Counted from the stretch's first letter, positions 1 through 8,808 are shown. The stretch is DNA of 64,000 bases from Microbacterium sp. lyk4-40-TSB-66 (GCF_030209475.1 NZ_JARVRW010000007.1:62001-126000); one strand, 5' to 3'. Numbers and translations: made by a program. Notes: generated from the sequence alone by a model not told the origin.

Positions 1-433
1 CGGTGAGCTCGAGCAGGCGTTCGTCGAGCAGCACGCGTGCGGCGTCGATCAAGACGTCGTCGGGCAGGACGCCGCTCCACAGCGACACGCATTCCGCGTC
101 GAGGATCGCGGCGATCTCGATCGCGCGGCGGAGGAACACCATGCGCGGTTCGGCATTGCGGTCGACGAGCGTCGGACGGTGCTTGCGCACCGGATCGAGC
201 AGGTAGCGGGTGCCGGTCTCGACGACGACGCGCATGCCCCGGCGGCGGAGGTCGGCGGCCTGCGCCTCGGCCTGGGCGCGCCAGTCGGGGGCGAAGGGGT
301 CGAGGTGCGGGTGACCGAGGGTGAGGGCGACGGCGGTGTACCCCTCGCCCTGCATCACATCCAGCGCCGCCGGCAGCGGGTGATCGGTGAAACCGTTGGT
401 GCCGTATCCCCAGCTCCAGGGCACGTCGTTCAT
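1..433 (-). CDS. TIM-barrel sugar-phosphate isomerase/epimerase-like protein (EboE-like), 3' end cut by window edge
   Basis: About 144 N-terminal residues are visible; the gene runs off the left edge. The protein starts MNDVPWSWGYGTNGF and shows the alternating strand/helix pattern of xylose-isomerase/AP-endonuclease-2 barrels, including VVVETGTRYL and LWSGVLP. No metal ligand set can be checked in the fragment. Its ATG overlaps the stop of the upstream UbiA-type gene (ATGA at 430-433), so the two are translationally coupled. A barrel protein next to a UbiA-like prenyltransferase and a cyclising sugar-phosphate synthase is the gene set of ebo-type clusters, where EboE is such a barrel. The family call comes from the fold-like sequence; the ebo link is inferred from context. 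Substrate unknown. Confidence 0.6.
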   Translation of the reverse strand, partial: MNDVPWSWGYGTNGFTDHPLPAALDVMQGEGYTAVALTLGHPHLDPFAPDWRAQAEAQAADLRRRGMRVVVETGTRYLLDPVRKHRPTLVDRNAEPRMVFLRRAIEIAAILDAECVSLWSGVLPDDVLIDAARVLLDERLLELT

Positions 434-1296
434 GTGATGTCTCCTCGGGAGCGGCGGCGCCCGAGGGCGAGGCCGACAGCCTCGACGCCGAGCAGCGCGA
501 GGGTGGCGATCGTCGACCCGGCGCGGGCGGCCAGGGCGGCCTGCAGCGGCACGACGGCGCGGATGCCCGCGCGGGTCGCCGTCCGCGCGTTCGCCGCGTC
601 GGGGTCTCGGGCGACGGCGAGGTGTCCCGGCAGCACGGCGGCGAGGTACCGCGCGCCGCCGAGGGCGGCGGCCGCCGGGTCGCCCGGGCCCGCGAGACCG
701 GATGCCGCGACGGCGGCGCTGACGGCCACCGCGGCGCGTCCGGTGGTCCGGGTCGACCCCTCGACCTCGCCGCGCGAGACGGCGGTGACGGCGACGGTAT
801 GGGCCGCGACGGCTCCGGCCGGCAGGAGCGCGCGACGCCACCCCGGGCCGGCGGCGCCCATCATCACGTCGAGTCCGCGGCAGGCGGCCATCACGACCGG
901 GCCCGCGGCCGTGGGCTTGAAGACGAGGTCGTAGGCCCACAGCGCGCCCGCGAGTGCGAGCGACACCACACCGGAACGACGGCCGGCGACGAACGCCGCG
1001 CCGACGCCGACCGTCGTGAGCCCGATGCCGGCGGCGAGCGCCCGCGACCGCGTGATGCGCCCCGACGGGATGGGGCGTTCCGGTCGTTCGACGGCGTCGA
1101 GGTCGGCATCCGCCCAGTCGTTCAGGGCCATGCCGGCGCTGTAGAGGCACACCGACGACACCGCGAGGACACCCGCGCGCACCACCCCGTCGCCGCCCGG
1201 GCCGCGCGCGCTGAGGGCGCCGACGAGCGCATCGCCCAGGACGGTCAGCGACGCGGGGGCGCGGACGAGGTCGAGGTAGTCCGCGACCCGCGTCAC
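430..1296 (-). CDS. UbiA-family prenyltransferase (EboC / SCO3242-like)
   Basis: A 288-residue integral membrane protein with about eight hydrophobic segments. The first Asp-rich prenyl-diphosphate motif is visible as NDWADADLD near residue 60 (UbiA consensus NDxxDxxxD). A second, weaker Asp motif is not obvious beyond RGLDVMMG, so activity on a standard isoprenoid donor is uncertain. UbiA enzymes transfer polyprenyl groups to acceptors at the membrane. The GTG start overlaps the stop of the inositol-phosphate synthase gene (GTGA at 1293-1296), and its own stop overlaps the next ATG, so three genes form one translationally coupled unit. The context resembles ebo clusters, in which EboC is this family. 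Acceptor and donor unknown. Confidence 0.8.
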   Translation of the reverse strand: MTRVADYLDLVRAPASLTVLGDALVGALSARGPGGDGVVRAGVLAVSSVCLYSAGMALNDWADADLDAVERPERPIPSGRITRSRALAAGIGLTTVGVGAAFVAGRRSGVVSLALAGALWAYDLVFKPTAAGPVVMAACRGLDVMMGAAGPGWRRALLPAGAVAAHTVAVTAVSRGEVEGSTRTTGRAAVAVSAAVAASGLAGPGDPAAAALGGARYLAAVLPGHLAVARDPDAANARTATRAGIRAVVPLQAALAARAGSTIATLALLGVEAVGLALGRRRSRGDIT

Positions 1297-2492
1297 GGTG
1301 CGGCGACCCGCGCCGCCGCCACGGCGGCCGCCGTCTCGTGCACCCACGCGACGAACAGCGCCGTCTGCTCGCCGAAGCCGTGCACGTCGCTGCCCCACGG
1401 GTCTTTGAAGAAGCAGCCGAGGGCGGGGACCACGCCGGCGTGACCGGCGCGGGTGGCCAGCGACAGCGATCGCACGAGGTCGATCACGAGGGGCGCGGCG
1501 AGCGCCGAGTCGTACGCGCTCCACGTGGTCTGCAGGGTGACGCGGCTGCCGAGGAAACCGGTCGCGCTGACGTGGTCCCACGCGGTCTTGACGTCGCCGA
1601 GGTCGGGCACGTTGTCGATGTGCAGGGGGGCGACGACGTCGTCGCCGACGAGGGCGTGCAGCCCGCGGTTCTTCGACACGAGCTTGGAGCGCACGGCCTC
1701 CGGGTCGGCCAGGGTGGCGCCGTCGCCGCCGCCGAGCAGGTTCGTCCCCGCCCAGGACTGCACGCGGAACCCGCGCGCGGCGAACATCGGCGCGAGCACC
1801 GTGCGCAGCAGCGTCTCGCCCGTCTTGCCGTCCTGTCCGGCGTAGGCGATGCCCGCACGCTCCGCCCGGGCGCGCAGCACGGGGAGGTGGAGGGATGCCG
1901 AGGGGGTGAAGGCGGCGTAGGCGGCACCGGCCGCGATGGCGGCGAGGGCGGCGCGGGAGCTGGGCGGGAGCACGCGCACGCCCGGGGTGGTGAGGGCGGT
2001 CTGCAGCACCTCGTCGTCTTCGAAACCGGGGTGGTAGGGCGGCAGGGGTTCGGTGGACGAGACGTCGATCACGACGACGTCGCGCAGGTTGTGACGCTCG
2101 CGGAAGTCGACGATGTCGGCGGCGAGGAGGTCGATCTCCTCCTGCTGCGTGGTGGTGAGCGTGGGCACCGCGCGGAGGTTCTCCTCCGTGGCACGGAGCC
2201 GCTCGCGCACGGCGTCCACGAGGGCCGCGGGGAACATCCCCCCGGCGGCGAGGTGCTCGGCCCGCTCCTCCAGCGGCGTCGTGGCGATGTCGTGGCCGCC
2301 GATGACGATGTCGGAGACGGCCGGGAACTCCGAGACGCGCACGGCGTCGGTCTCGGTGGTGAGGCCGACCGGCGAGGCTGCTCCGAGCGCGAGGGCGTGG
2401 ATGCCGATCGTCGCCGTCGTGGCGAGCGATCCTCGTGCGCCGATGAACCAGGCGCCGACGCCGGCGGTGGGGGTGGAGTCGGAAGTGTTCAC
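1293..2492 (-). CDS. Inositol-3-phosphate synthase family protein
   Basis: A 399-residue cytosolic protein of the myo-inositol-1-phosphate synthase family, which cyclises glucose 6-phosphate to inositol 3-phosphate with bound NAD. The N-terminal Rossmann signature GAWFIGARGS lies at residues 13-22; GQDGKTGET, NLLGGGDG and SKNRGL are the family's NAD/substrate motifs. I chose the GTG at 2492 because homology begins a few residues later and a GGA lies upstream; a longer reading adds only low-complexity Pro/Arg sequence. It is the first gene of the unit with the UbiA-like and barrel genes. In cyanobacterial ebo clusters a dehydroquinate-synthase-like cyclase (EboD) holds the equivalent place. 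Whether it supplies general inositol or a dedicated metabolite is unknown. Confidence 0.85.
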   Translation of the reverse strand: MNTSDSTPTAGVGAWFIGARGSLATTATIGIHALALGAASPVGLTTETDAVRVSEFPAVSDIVIGGHDIATTPLEERAEHLAAGGMFPAALVDAVRERLRATEENLRAVPTLTTTQQEEIDLLAADIVDFRERHNLRDVVVIDVSSTEPLPPYHPGFEDDEVLQTALTTPGVRVLPPSSRAALAAIAAGAAYAAFTPSASLHLPVLRARAERAGIAYAGQDGKTGETLLRTVLAPMFAARGFRVQSWAGTNLLGGGDGATLADPEAVRSKLVSKNRGLHALVGDDVVAPLHIDNVPDLGDVKTAWDHVSATGFLGSRVTLQTTWSAYDSALAAPLVIDLVRSLSLATRAGHAGVVPALGCFFKDPWGSDVHGFGEQTALFVAWVHETAAAVAAARVAAP

Positions 2493-2916
2493 GCGGGATC
2501 CGTTCTTCGTTGAGGGACGTGACGATCCGGGCGCGCGCGATCGACCGGTCCGGGGACCGGGAGAGGGACACGCTCCAGGGGGATGGCGGGCGGTTCGGGT
2601 GTGCGGGGCGGGACTCGTCATCGAGGTGTCCCGGCCCTCCCGACAGTACCCAGGCTTTTGCGGGATAGCAACCAAAAGGTGTAGCCACTAGGCGCAATAA
2701 GTGCGCGCTCGCCGGGCGTGTCCGTGACAGCCGACGAAGAGCGCCCTCTAGCGGACATGGCCGCTTCCGGGTCTCGCCCGCGCGCTCCCGCCCCCTCATG
2801 CTGGACACATCGCCCGGGGCGCATCACCGCCTCCGACGATTCCACCGATGGGGGGAGAGGGGCCGGGCGCCGTGAAGGCCCTCGTCCCCTCTCAGACGGC
2901 TCCGGTTCCGGCGCGT
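2493..2916. other. Intergenic region, promoter side of the ebo-like operon
   Basis: No convincing gene. The part nearest the operon is GC-rich; 2650-2705 is unusually AT-rich for this genome and is the best place for the promoter of the minus-strand operon, but I cannot fix -35/-10 boxes. A terminator-like hairpin at 2855-2893 serves the hydrolase gene on the right. Confidence 0.5.
2855..2893 (-). terminator. Hairpin after the hydrolase gene
   Basis: Perfect 8-bp arms GAGAGGGG (2855-2862) and CCCCTCTC (2886-2893), with a further GC-rich pairing inside. It lies 24 bp beyond the stop of the minus-strand hydrolase gene. No clear U tract. Confidence 0.5.
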
Positions 2917-3783
2917 TCAGTCCGCCGACGACGCCGGGGTGTCGGCGGGCAGCCGCGCATCGAGCCACGCGAGCAGATCGGCACGCACGTCGGCCTGCTG
3001 CACCTCGGCGAAGATCTCGTGCCGGGCCCCGGGGTAGACCCGCACCGAGACGTCGGTCAGGCCGGATCGCCCGCGGTAGGCGTCGGCGAGCCGATGGACG
3101 CTCCGGGGACCACCGACGGTGTCGTCGCGTCCCACCATGAGCAGCACCGGCACGTCACGGCCGAGATCCCGTCGCGGACGACCGAACAGCTTCGCCGCCT
3201 CGATGGGCCCGAACAGCCGCAGCAGCGGCACCGACGTGGTGAGCGGGTCGTCGACGAAGTCGCGACCCACCTGCTCGTCGCTCGATAGCCACTCCATCCC
3301 CGACCCGCGCAGATGCTTCCACGGACCGTTCAGGTCTCCGGCGTTCAGGAAGCCGGGCCGGCGCAGGGCGGTGCCGCTCAGCACGACGGCGTCGAAGGCC
3401 TCGGGATGCCGGTCGAGCAGCATCTGCGCCAGGAACGACCCCCACGAGTGGCCCAGGAGCACGAGGGGGAGGTCGGGGTGCGCGTCGCGGATGCGCTGCG
3501 TCAGCGTCCAGACGGCGTCGCGGGCGGCTCCCAGCCCCCCGGGTCCGAGGTGGCCGAGCTTGCTGCGGTCGCCGCCCCACTGGCGGAGGCCCGTGCGGCC
3601 GTGGCCGCGGTGGTCGTCGGCGTACACGGTGTAGCCGGCGGCGACGAGCGCCTCGATCAGGGCGGCGTACCGACCCGCGTGCTCCCCCACCCCGTGCAAC
3701 AGCTGCACCACCGCGCGCGGCTCGGCCGCGTCGTAGACGTCGTAGACGATCGGGATGCCGTAGGCGTCGACGTACTCGGGCAT
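2917..3783 (-). CDS. Alpha/beta hydrolase, monoacylglycerol lipase/lysophospholipase-like
   Basis: A 288-residue alpha/beta-hydrolase. The oxyanion strand-turn is LLHGVGEHAGRY (residues 28-39), the nucleophile elbow is GHSWG with Ser113, a likely acid Asp is in GRDD near residue 235 and the His in GARHE near residue 263. The HGxxEHxxRY pattern is typical of monoglyceride lipases and lysophospholipases of the serine aminopeptidase (Hydrolase_4) group. No signal peptide, so probably cytosolic. It stands alone, followed by its own hairpin and divergent from the MarR gene 154 bp away. Substrate (monoacylglycerol or lysophospholipid) is inferred from family only. Confidence 0.85.
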   Translation of the reverse strand: MPEYVDAYGIPIVYDVYDAAEPRAVVQLLHGVGEHAGRYAALIEALVAAGYTVYADDHRGHGRTGLRQWGGDRSKLGHLGPGGLGAARDAVWTLTQRIRDAHPDLPLVLLGHSWGSFLAQMLLDRHPEAFDAVVLSGTALRRPGFLNAGDLNGPWKHLRGSGMEWLSSDEQVGRDFVDDPLTTSVPLLRLFGPIEAAKLFGRPRRDLGRDVPVLLMVGRDDTVGGPRSVHRLADAYRGRSGLTDVSVRVYPGARHEIFAEVQQADVRADLLAWLDARLPADTPASSAD

Positions 3784-3900
3784 GGGCCGAGTGTACGACG
3801 GCGATCCGCCCGCGGTTCCGGAGTCCGCACCGCACGCAGAGCGCCGCCCGTCGACGCGTCCGGTCCGCGCGGGGTGGCGCGCAGCGCGGCATCCATTCCC

Positions 3901-3927
3901 TTAGCAGGACTAATGAGTTAGGCTAAC
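3901..3927. promoter_or_regulatory. Candidate MarR operator
   Basis: Two inverted repeats just upstream of the MarR gene: TTAG-N5-CTAA (3901-3913) and the perfect GTTAG-G-CTAAC (3917-3927). They lie 10 bp before the start codon, where binding would block transcription of the regulator-exporter operon. This matches the usual MarR autoregulation; binding is inferred. Confidence 0.5.
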
Positions 3928-3937
3928 GATCAGGAAC

Positions 3938-4399
3938 ATGAATGACAGCGTCGACGAATCCCCCCTCACCGACGATATTCCTGACCACAGCGCCGCAGCT
4001 TCCGAGTTGCGCATGGCGACGTTCCGACTGGCTCGCCGCCTCCGGGCGCAACGAGCCGTCGACACGATGAGCGACGGGCAGTTCGCCGTCCTCGCCGCGC
4101 TGACGGTGCACGGCGCGCACACGCTCGGCCAGCTGGCCGATCGTGAGCGCGTCACCGCGCCGTCGATGAACCGCACCGTCTCTCTTCTCGAAGAAGCCGG
4201 ATACATCACCCGCATCCCGGATGCCGTCGACCGCCGCCGGGTGAGCATCGACCTCACCGACTACGGCCGCACGATCGTCGACGAGACCGTCCGGCGACGA
4301 GACGCCTTCCTCGAGGAGTCGCTCGCCGACCTGACCCCCGACGAGCGGGAGACGCTGGCCCGCGCGGCCCTGATCATGAGGAAGGTGGCCGACAGGTGA
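3938..4399 (+). CDS. MarR-family transcriptional regulator
   Basis: A 153-residue winged-helix regulator. The recognition region runs through TLGQLADRERVTAPSMNRTV and the wing through ITRIPDAVDRRRVSIDLT, typical of MarR proteins that sense small aromatic or toxic compounds and release DNA. ATG start with an AGGAAC ribosome site close upstream. The stop overlaps the GTG of the MFS exporter gene (GTGA), so the pair is one operon in which the regulator probably controls its own efflux pump. Inverted repeats directly upstream are the likely operator. Ligand unknown. Confidence 0.9.
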   Translation: MNDSVDESPLTDDIPDHSAAASELRMATFRLARRLRAQRAVDTMSDGQFAVLAALTVHGAHTLGQLADRERVTAPSMNRTVSLLEEAGYITRIPDAVDRRRVSIDLTDYGRTIVDETVRRRDAFLEESLADLTPDERETLARAALIMRKVADR

Positions 4400-5769
4400 G
4401 CACATCGATGTTCCGGTCGCTGTCGATCTTCAACTACCGCGTCTGGTTCATCGGAGCGCTCGTCTCCAACGTCGGCGCCTGGATGCAGGCCACCGCCCAG
4501 AACTGGGTGGTGCTCACGCAGCTCACCGACAACGACGCCGCCGCGATGGGCGTCACGATGGCGCTGCAGTTCGCCCCGCCGCTCCTGCTGGTCGGCGTGA
4601 CCGGGTGGGTGGCCGATCGCTTCGACCGTCGCAAGCTCATCATGTGCACGCAGGGCGCCCTCCTCGTGCTCGCCGTGAGCCTCGGCATCCTGCTGCTCAC
4701 CGGAGCGATGACGCTCCCCCTCATGTACGGCTTCGCGCTGGCCCTCGGCGTGGTGACCGCGTTCGACAACCCCGCGCGGCAGGCCTTCGTGTCCGACCTC
4801 GTGTCGCAGGAGAACGCCTCCAACGCCGTGGCGTTGAACGCCGCGTCGTTCAACATGGCCCGACTCATCGGCCCGGCCGTCGCCGGCGTGATGATCGTGC
4901 TCGTGGGCACCGGGTGGGTCTTCCTCGTCAACGCCGTGACGTTCCTCGCGATGCTCGGCGCGCTGCTGATCATGCGGCCGCACGAGCTCGTCGCCCGCGC
5001 CCGACGCAACGGTCCCGCTCGCCTGGCCGACGGGTTCCGCTACGTCGCGCGGCGCCCCGACCTCGTCGTCATCTTCGTCATGGTGTTCCTCTTGGGCGCC
5101 TTCGGCATGAACTTCCCCATCTTCGCCTCCACGATGGCCCTCGAATTCGGCCGCGGCGCCGACGGCTTCGGCCTGCTCAGCTCGTTCGTCGCCATCGGCT
5201 CCCTCGCCGGAGCCCTCCTGGCCGCGCGTCGCGAGCGCGCCCGGATGCGGGTGGTCGTGGTGGGGACGGGCGGCTTCGCCGTGGCATCCGCCCTGTCGGT
5301 CTTCGCCCCCAGCTACGCGACGTACGCCGCGACGCTCGTTCTGACCGGCTTCTGCGTCGTGACGACGCTCACCACCGCGAACGGCTACGTGCAGACCACC
5401 ACCGATCCGTCGCTGCGCGGCCGGGTGATCGCCCTCTACATGGCGATCCTGCTCGGCGGCACCCCCGTCGGCGCGCCGATCGTGGGTGCCGTGGCCACGG
5501 AGTTCGGGCCGCGCACGGCGATCGGACTGGCCGCCGCCGTCGCCCTCATCGCGTGCGGGATCGGCGTCTCGTGGACGCTGGCGTCGGGCCGCGTCCACCG
5601 CCACGAGACGAAGCGCTTCCGCCTCACGCTCGACGAGACGCGCCCCCTGCAGACGATCCCGGCGGAACCCGAGGACTTCAGCGACGAGATCGCCGGCACG
5701 ACCGCGATTCCGCTGCCCCCGGGCGAGCGCGCCCCGCGCCCGGTGCACCGCCCGCGTCACAGCGGCTGA
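4396..5769 (+). CDS. MFS transporter, EntS/MFS_3-type exporter
   Basis: A 457-residue integral membrane protein with about 11-12 helices. The N terminus (MFRSLSIFNYRVWFIGALVSN) and the loop GWVADRFDRR after helix 2 are typical of the enterobactin-exporter (EntS, MFS_3) group, as is FDNPARQAFVSDLV in the central part. The C-terminal 60 residues are hydrophilic and acidic. It is translationally coupled to the MarR regulator. Family members export siderophores or drugs with the proton gradient. The substrate cannot be told from sequence, but MarR control suggests a toxic small molecule. Confidence 0.85.
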   Translation: MSTSMFRSLSIFNYRVWFIGALVSNVGAWMQATAQNWVVLTQLTDNDAAAMGVTMALQFAPPLLLVGVTGWVADRFDRRKLIMCTQGALLVLAVSLGILLLTGAMTLPLMYGFALALGVVTAFDNPARQAFVSDLVSQENASNAVALNAASFNMARLIGPAVAGVMIVLVGTGWVFLVNAVTFLAMLGALLIMRPHELVARARRNGPARLADGFRYVARRPDLVVIFVMVFLLGAFGMNFPIFASTMALEFGRGADGFGLLSSFVAIGSLAGALLAARRERARMRVVVVGTGGFAVASALSVFAPSYATYAATLVLTGFCVVTTLTTANGYVQTTTDPSLRGRVIALYMAILLGGTPVGAPIVGAVATEFGPRTAIGLAAAVALIACGIGVSWTLASGRVHRHETKRFRLTLDETRPLQTIPAEPEDFSDEIAGTTAIPLPPGERAPRPVHRPRHSG

Positions 5770-5929
5770 CCGCCTCGCGCCCTCCCGGGGCGTGCGCGGC
5801 CCACTCCCCCGGGGTTCGGGGCGCGTTCCGCCGGTCGGGGCGGGGATCCCGCGCCCCGGAGTGCCGATCGCGCCCCGAAGCGCGTGCCGGACCGCTCCGC
5901 CCCGCGCGCACCCCTCGCATTCGCCCAAC

Positions 5930-5948
5930 TAGCTAGATAAGCTAGCTA
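5930..5948. promoter_or_regulatory. Inverted repeat at the start of the MFS gene
   Basis: Perfect 7-bp arms TAGCTAG-ataag-CTAGCTA ending one base before the ATG at 5950. No Shine-Dalgarno sequence is left in this space, so the transcript may be leaderless and the palindrome would sit on the promoter. A repressor site is likely; the cognate regulator is not identified. Confidence 0.5.
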
Positions 5949-5949
5949 C

Positions 5950-7560
5950 ATGACCGGGAATCAGACGTCCCGCCGGTGGGCGGGACTCGTCTTCATCAGC
6001 ATCGCCGTCTCGCTGATCATCGTCGACTCGACGATCGTCAACGTGGCCGTGCCCTCGATCGTCGAAGAGCTGAAGATCTCCTCGACCGAGGTGCAGTGGG
6101 TCCAAGAGGCCTACACCCTCGTCTTCGCGTCGTTCCTGCTCGTGTTCGGCAGTCTCGCCGATCGATTCGGGCGACGACGGTTGATGCTGCTGGGCGTCGT
6201 CATCTTCGCCGCCGCCTCGGTCGCAGCAGCCCTCGCCCCCACCGGAGGGCTGCTGATCCTCTCGCGGCTCGTGCAGGGCGTGGGCGGGGCGATGATCCTG
6301 CCGACGACGCTGTCGATCATCAACGCCACCTTCCGCGGGCGCGAGCGCGGCATCGCGTTCGCCGTCTGGGGCTCCACCATCGGCGGCATGGCCGCCGTCG
6401 GCCCCCTTCTCGGCGGCTGGCTGACCACCGCCTTCTCGTGGCGGTGGGCGTTCGGCATCAACATCCCGCTGGGCGTCGCCATCGTGATCGGCGTCCTGCT
6501 CACCGTCGCCGAGTCGCGCAGCGACCGCGTCGAGCGGATCGACGGCGTCGGCGCCCTCCTCTCGGTGCTCACGATGGCCCCGCTCGTCTTCGGGCTCATC
6601 GAAGGACGCACGTACGGATGGTGGACCGTCGCCACCGTCCCCGCCGTCGGACAGTGGACCTGGCCGTTCCCGCTGTCGCCCGTGCCGGTGGCGTTCGCGA
6701 TGGCCCTGGTGGCCCTCGTCGCCTTCATCGCGTGGGGAGTGCGCCGCCAGCGCCGGGGACGCTCGACGCTGCTCGCCTTCGACCTCTTCCGCATCACGTC
6801 GTTCCGCAACGGCAACATCGCGGCCGCCGTCGTGTCGCTCGGCGAGTTCGGCATCATCCTCGCTCTGCCCCTGTGGCTGCAGTTCGTCGTCGGCTTCGAC
6901 GCCCTGCAGACGGGTCTGCTCCTGCTCGCGCTCGCCATCGGCTCCTTCGTCGCGAGCGGTGTCGCCGGGGTGTTCAGCGGAAAGGTGGCACCGGTGTGGA
7001 TCGTGCGCGGCGGCCTCCTCGCCGAGATCATCGGCGTCGCCGGCGTCGCCTTCACGATCGGACCGGATGCCACGTGGGGACCGCTCATCCCCTTCCTCTT
7101 CGTCTACGGACTCGGCGTGGGACTCGCCACCGCCCAGCTGACCGGTGTCGTCCTGGCCGACGTCCCGCCCTCCGCGAGCGGTCAGGCCTCCGGCACGCAA
7201 TCGACCTCGCGCCAGTTGGGTGCGGCCCTCGGCGTCGCGATCCTCGGCACCGTGCTCTTCTCGACCACCGCGGGAGTGTTGGCATCCACCCTCGACGACC
7301 GCGGGATCCCCGCCGCCGAGCGCGACCAGGTGGTCTCACAGGTCGTCGACAGCGCGGGCGCGGCGATCGCCGGCCTCGCCGCCTCGCCCGAGACGCAGGA
7401 TCTGGCGATCAACGCCCGCGCGGCCTTCAGCGACGGCACGCGCGCCGCGGCCTTCACCGCGGCGGCCTTCCTGACGCTCGGTCTCGCCTCGACACTGACA
7501 CTCGGCGCGGGCGCGTCGCGGCGCGAGCAGCAGTCGACGGCCGACGCCCCGACCGGCTGA
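5950..7560 (+). CDS. MFS transporter, DHA2 (EmrB/QacA-type, 14 helices)
   Basis: A 536-residue multidrug-type exporter. Early DHA2 landmarks are visible: an acidic residue in helix 1 (IIVDSTIVNVAVPSI), motif A in GSLADRFGRRRL near residue 60, and WRWAFGINIPLG near residue 165. About 14 hydrophobic segments. Proton-driven export of hydrophobic drugs or metabolites is the family role. It is monocistronic: 180 bp after the previous MFS gene, with its own palindrome at the start codon and a strong terminator after it. No adjacent regulator; the nearby MarR protein is one candidate because its putative site also uses TAG/CTA half-sites. Confidence 0.85.
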   Translation: MTGNQTSRRWAGLVFISIAVSLIIVDSTIVNVAVPSIVEELKISSTEVQWVQEAYTLVFASFLLVFGSLADRFGRRRLMLLGVVIFAAASVAAALAPTGGLLILSRLVQGVGGAMILPTTLSIINATFRGRERGIAFAVWGSTIGGMAAVGPLLGGWLTTAFSWRWAFGINIPLGVAIVIGVLLTVAESRSDRVERIDGVGALLSVLTMAPLVFGLIEGRTYGWWTVATVPAVGQWTWPFPLSPVPVAFAMALVALVAFIAWGVRRQRRGRSTLLAFDLFRITSFRNGNIAAAVVSLGEFGIILALPLWLQFVVGFDALQTGLLLLALAIGSFVASGVAGVFSGKVAPVWIVRGGLLAEIIGVAGVAFTIGPDATWGPLIPFLFVYGLGVGLATAQLTGVVLADVPPSASGQASGTQSTSRQLGAALGVAILGTVLFSTTAGVLASTLDDRGIPAAERDQVVSQVVDSAGAAIAGLAASPETQDLAINARAAFSDGTRAAAFTAAAFLTLGLASTLTLGAGASRREQQSTADAPTG

Positions 7561-7607
7561 GGTGCGGCGGGCACCGATCGACGCGACAGAGGGAACGACA
7601 CGGACGG

Positions 7608-7663
7608 CACGACGAAACCCCCGTCGATCTCCGGTCGAGCGGAGGGACGGGGGTCTCGTCGTG
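7608..7663. terminator. Long-stem terminator
   Basis: Arms of 18 bp (7608-7625 and 7646-7663) pair with a single mismatch, with a 20-base loop. It lies 48 bp after the stop of the DHA2 exporter gene, and is placed to end both it and the convergent oxidoreductase gene. Confidence 0.75.
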
Positions 7664-7752
7664 TCGGCATGGCGAAGGGTGCGCGCCTCGTCGACGGCGC
7701 GCGGCCGCGCGGCGGCGGCTGATGCCCGCGAGCTGCAGGTGGGCGCGCGACG

Positions 7753-8793
7753 TCAGAGCCGGACGAGCATCTTGCCGATGTTCTCACCGCGCATCATCGC
7801 CGAGTAGGCCTCGAGGGTGTTCTCGAATCCGTCGACCACCGTCTCGCGGGAGCGCAGCGCGCCCGTGGCGAGCCATCCCGCCGCCTCCTGAAGGAACTGC
7901 GGCTGCAGGTCCATCTCCTCGGTCACCATGAAGGTCAGCAGCGCCGAGCGCGTGACGGCGAGGTTCCAGATGTTGCGCGGGCCGACGACCGGCTGGCCGT
8001 TGTACTGCGACACCATGCCGGAGAGGACGATCCGCGCGTGGATGTTCAAGGCGCCGATGGCCGCTTCCAGCGCTTCACCTCCCACGTTGTCGAAGAACAC
8101 GTCGATGCCCTCCGGCGCCAGCTCGGCGAGGCTGTCGGCGATGGGGCGCGTCTTGTAGTTGAAGGCCGCGTCGAAGCCGAACTCCTCGACCAGCTGGGCG
8201 ACCTTCTCGTCCGACCCCGCGCTGCCGATGACCCTGGCCGCTCCCTTCAGCTTCGCGATCTGGCCCACGACCGATCCCACGGCCCCGGCCGCGCCGGAGA
8301 CGTAGACGGTCTCGCCCCCCGTCAGCTTCGCGAAGCGCTCGATGCCGATGTAGGCGGTCACGCCCGGCACGCCCAGCACGCCGAGGTAGGCCGACAGGGG
8401 GGCGAGCCGCGGGTCCACTTTGTACACCGTCGCCGCGTCGAGGACCGCGTGCTCGCGCCAGCCGAGACCGTGGAAGACGTGGTCGCCCACGGAGTACCCG
8501 TCCACCCGGGACGCGATGACCCGGCCGACCGCGGGGCCGTCCAGCGGCGCCCCCACCTCGTAGGGCTCGATGTAGGACTTCTTGTCGCTCATCCGACCGC
8601 GCATGTAGGGGTCGACCGACAGGTACTCGTTCTCGACGAGGATCTCGCCCTCGGCGAGCTCGGCGAGCGGGACCGTGTCGATCACGACGTTCTCGGCCGT
8701 CGGCTCGCCGACGGGCCGGCTCGCCAGGTGCCACGCGCGCGTGGTGACGGGGAGATCGGTGGTCGGCGTCGAGGTGGGGTCGTTCAGTGTCAT
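7753..8793 (-). CDS. NADP-dependent oxidoreductase, leukotriene B4/prostaglandin reductase-like (MDR)
   Basis: A 346-residue zinc-free medium-chain reductase of the CurA/prostaglandin-reductase group. SVDPYMRGRM (near residues 59-68) and the nucleotide-binding YVSGAAGAVGSVVGQ (near 165-180) are diagnostic, as is FDNVGGE. These enzymes reduce activated C=C bonds of enones with NADPH. The ATG at 8793 is preceded by a good GGAGAA ribosome site; upstream in-frame sequence is the operator region, so a longer start is rejected. It is divergent from the TetR gene, with two TetR-type palindromes between them, so reactive enones or related electrophiles may be the inducers. Confidence 0.88.
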   Translation of the reverse strand: MTLNDPTSTPTTDLPVTTRAWHLASRPVGEPTAENVVIDTVPLAELAEGEILVENEYLSVDPYMRGRMSDKKSYIEPYEVGAPLDGPAVGRVIASRVDGYSVGDHVFHGLGWREHAVLDAATVYKVDPRLAPLSAYLGVLGVPGVTAYIGIERFAKLTGGETVYVSGAAGAVGSVVGQIAKLKGAARVIGSAGSDEKVAQLVEEFGFDAAFNYKTRPIADSLAELAPEGIDVFFDNVGGEALEAAIGALNIHARIVLSGMVSQYNGQPVVGPRNIWNLAVTRSALLTFMVTEEMDLQPQFLQEAAGWLATGALRSRETVVDGFENTLEAYSAMMRGENIGKMLVRL

Positions 8794-8808
8794 GGCTTCT
8801 CCAAGGGT

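Noticed and set aside
430..2808. A 792-residue minus-strand open frame spanning three genes
   Set aside because: Only its C-terminal 288 residues (the UbiA-type protein) are real; the rest is Arg/Pro-rich sequence antiphase to the inositol-phosphate synthase gene.
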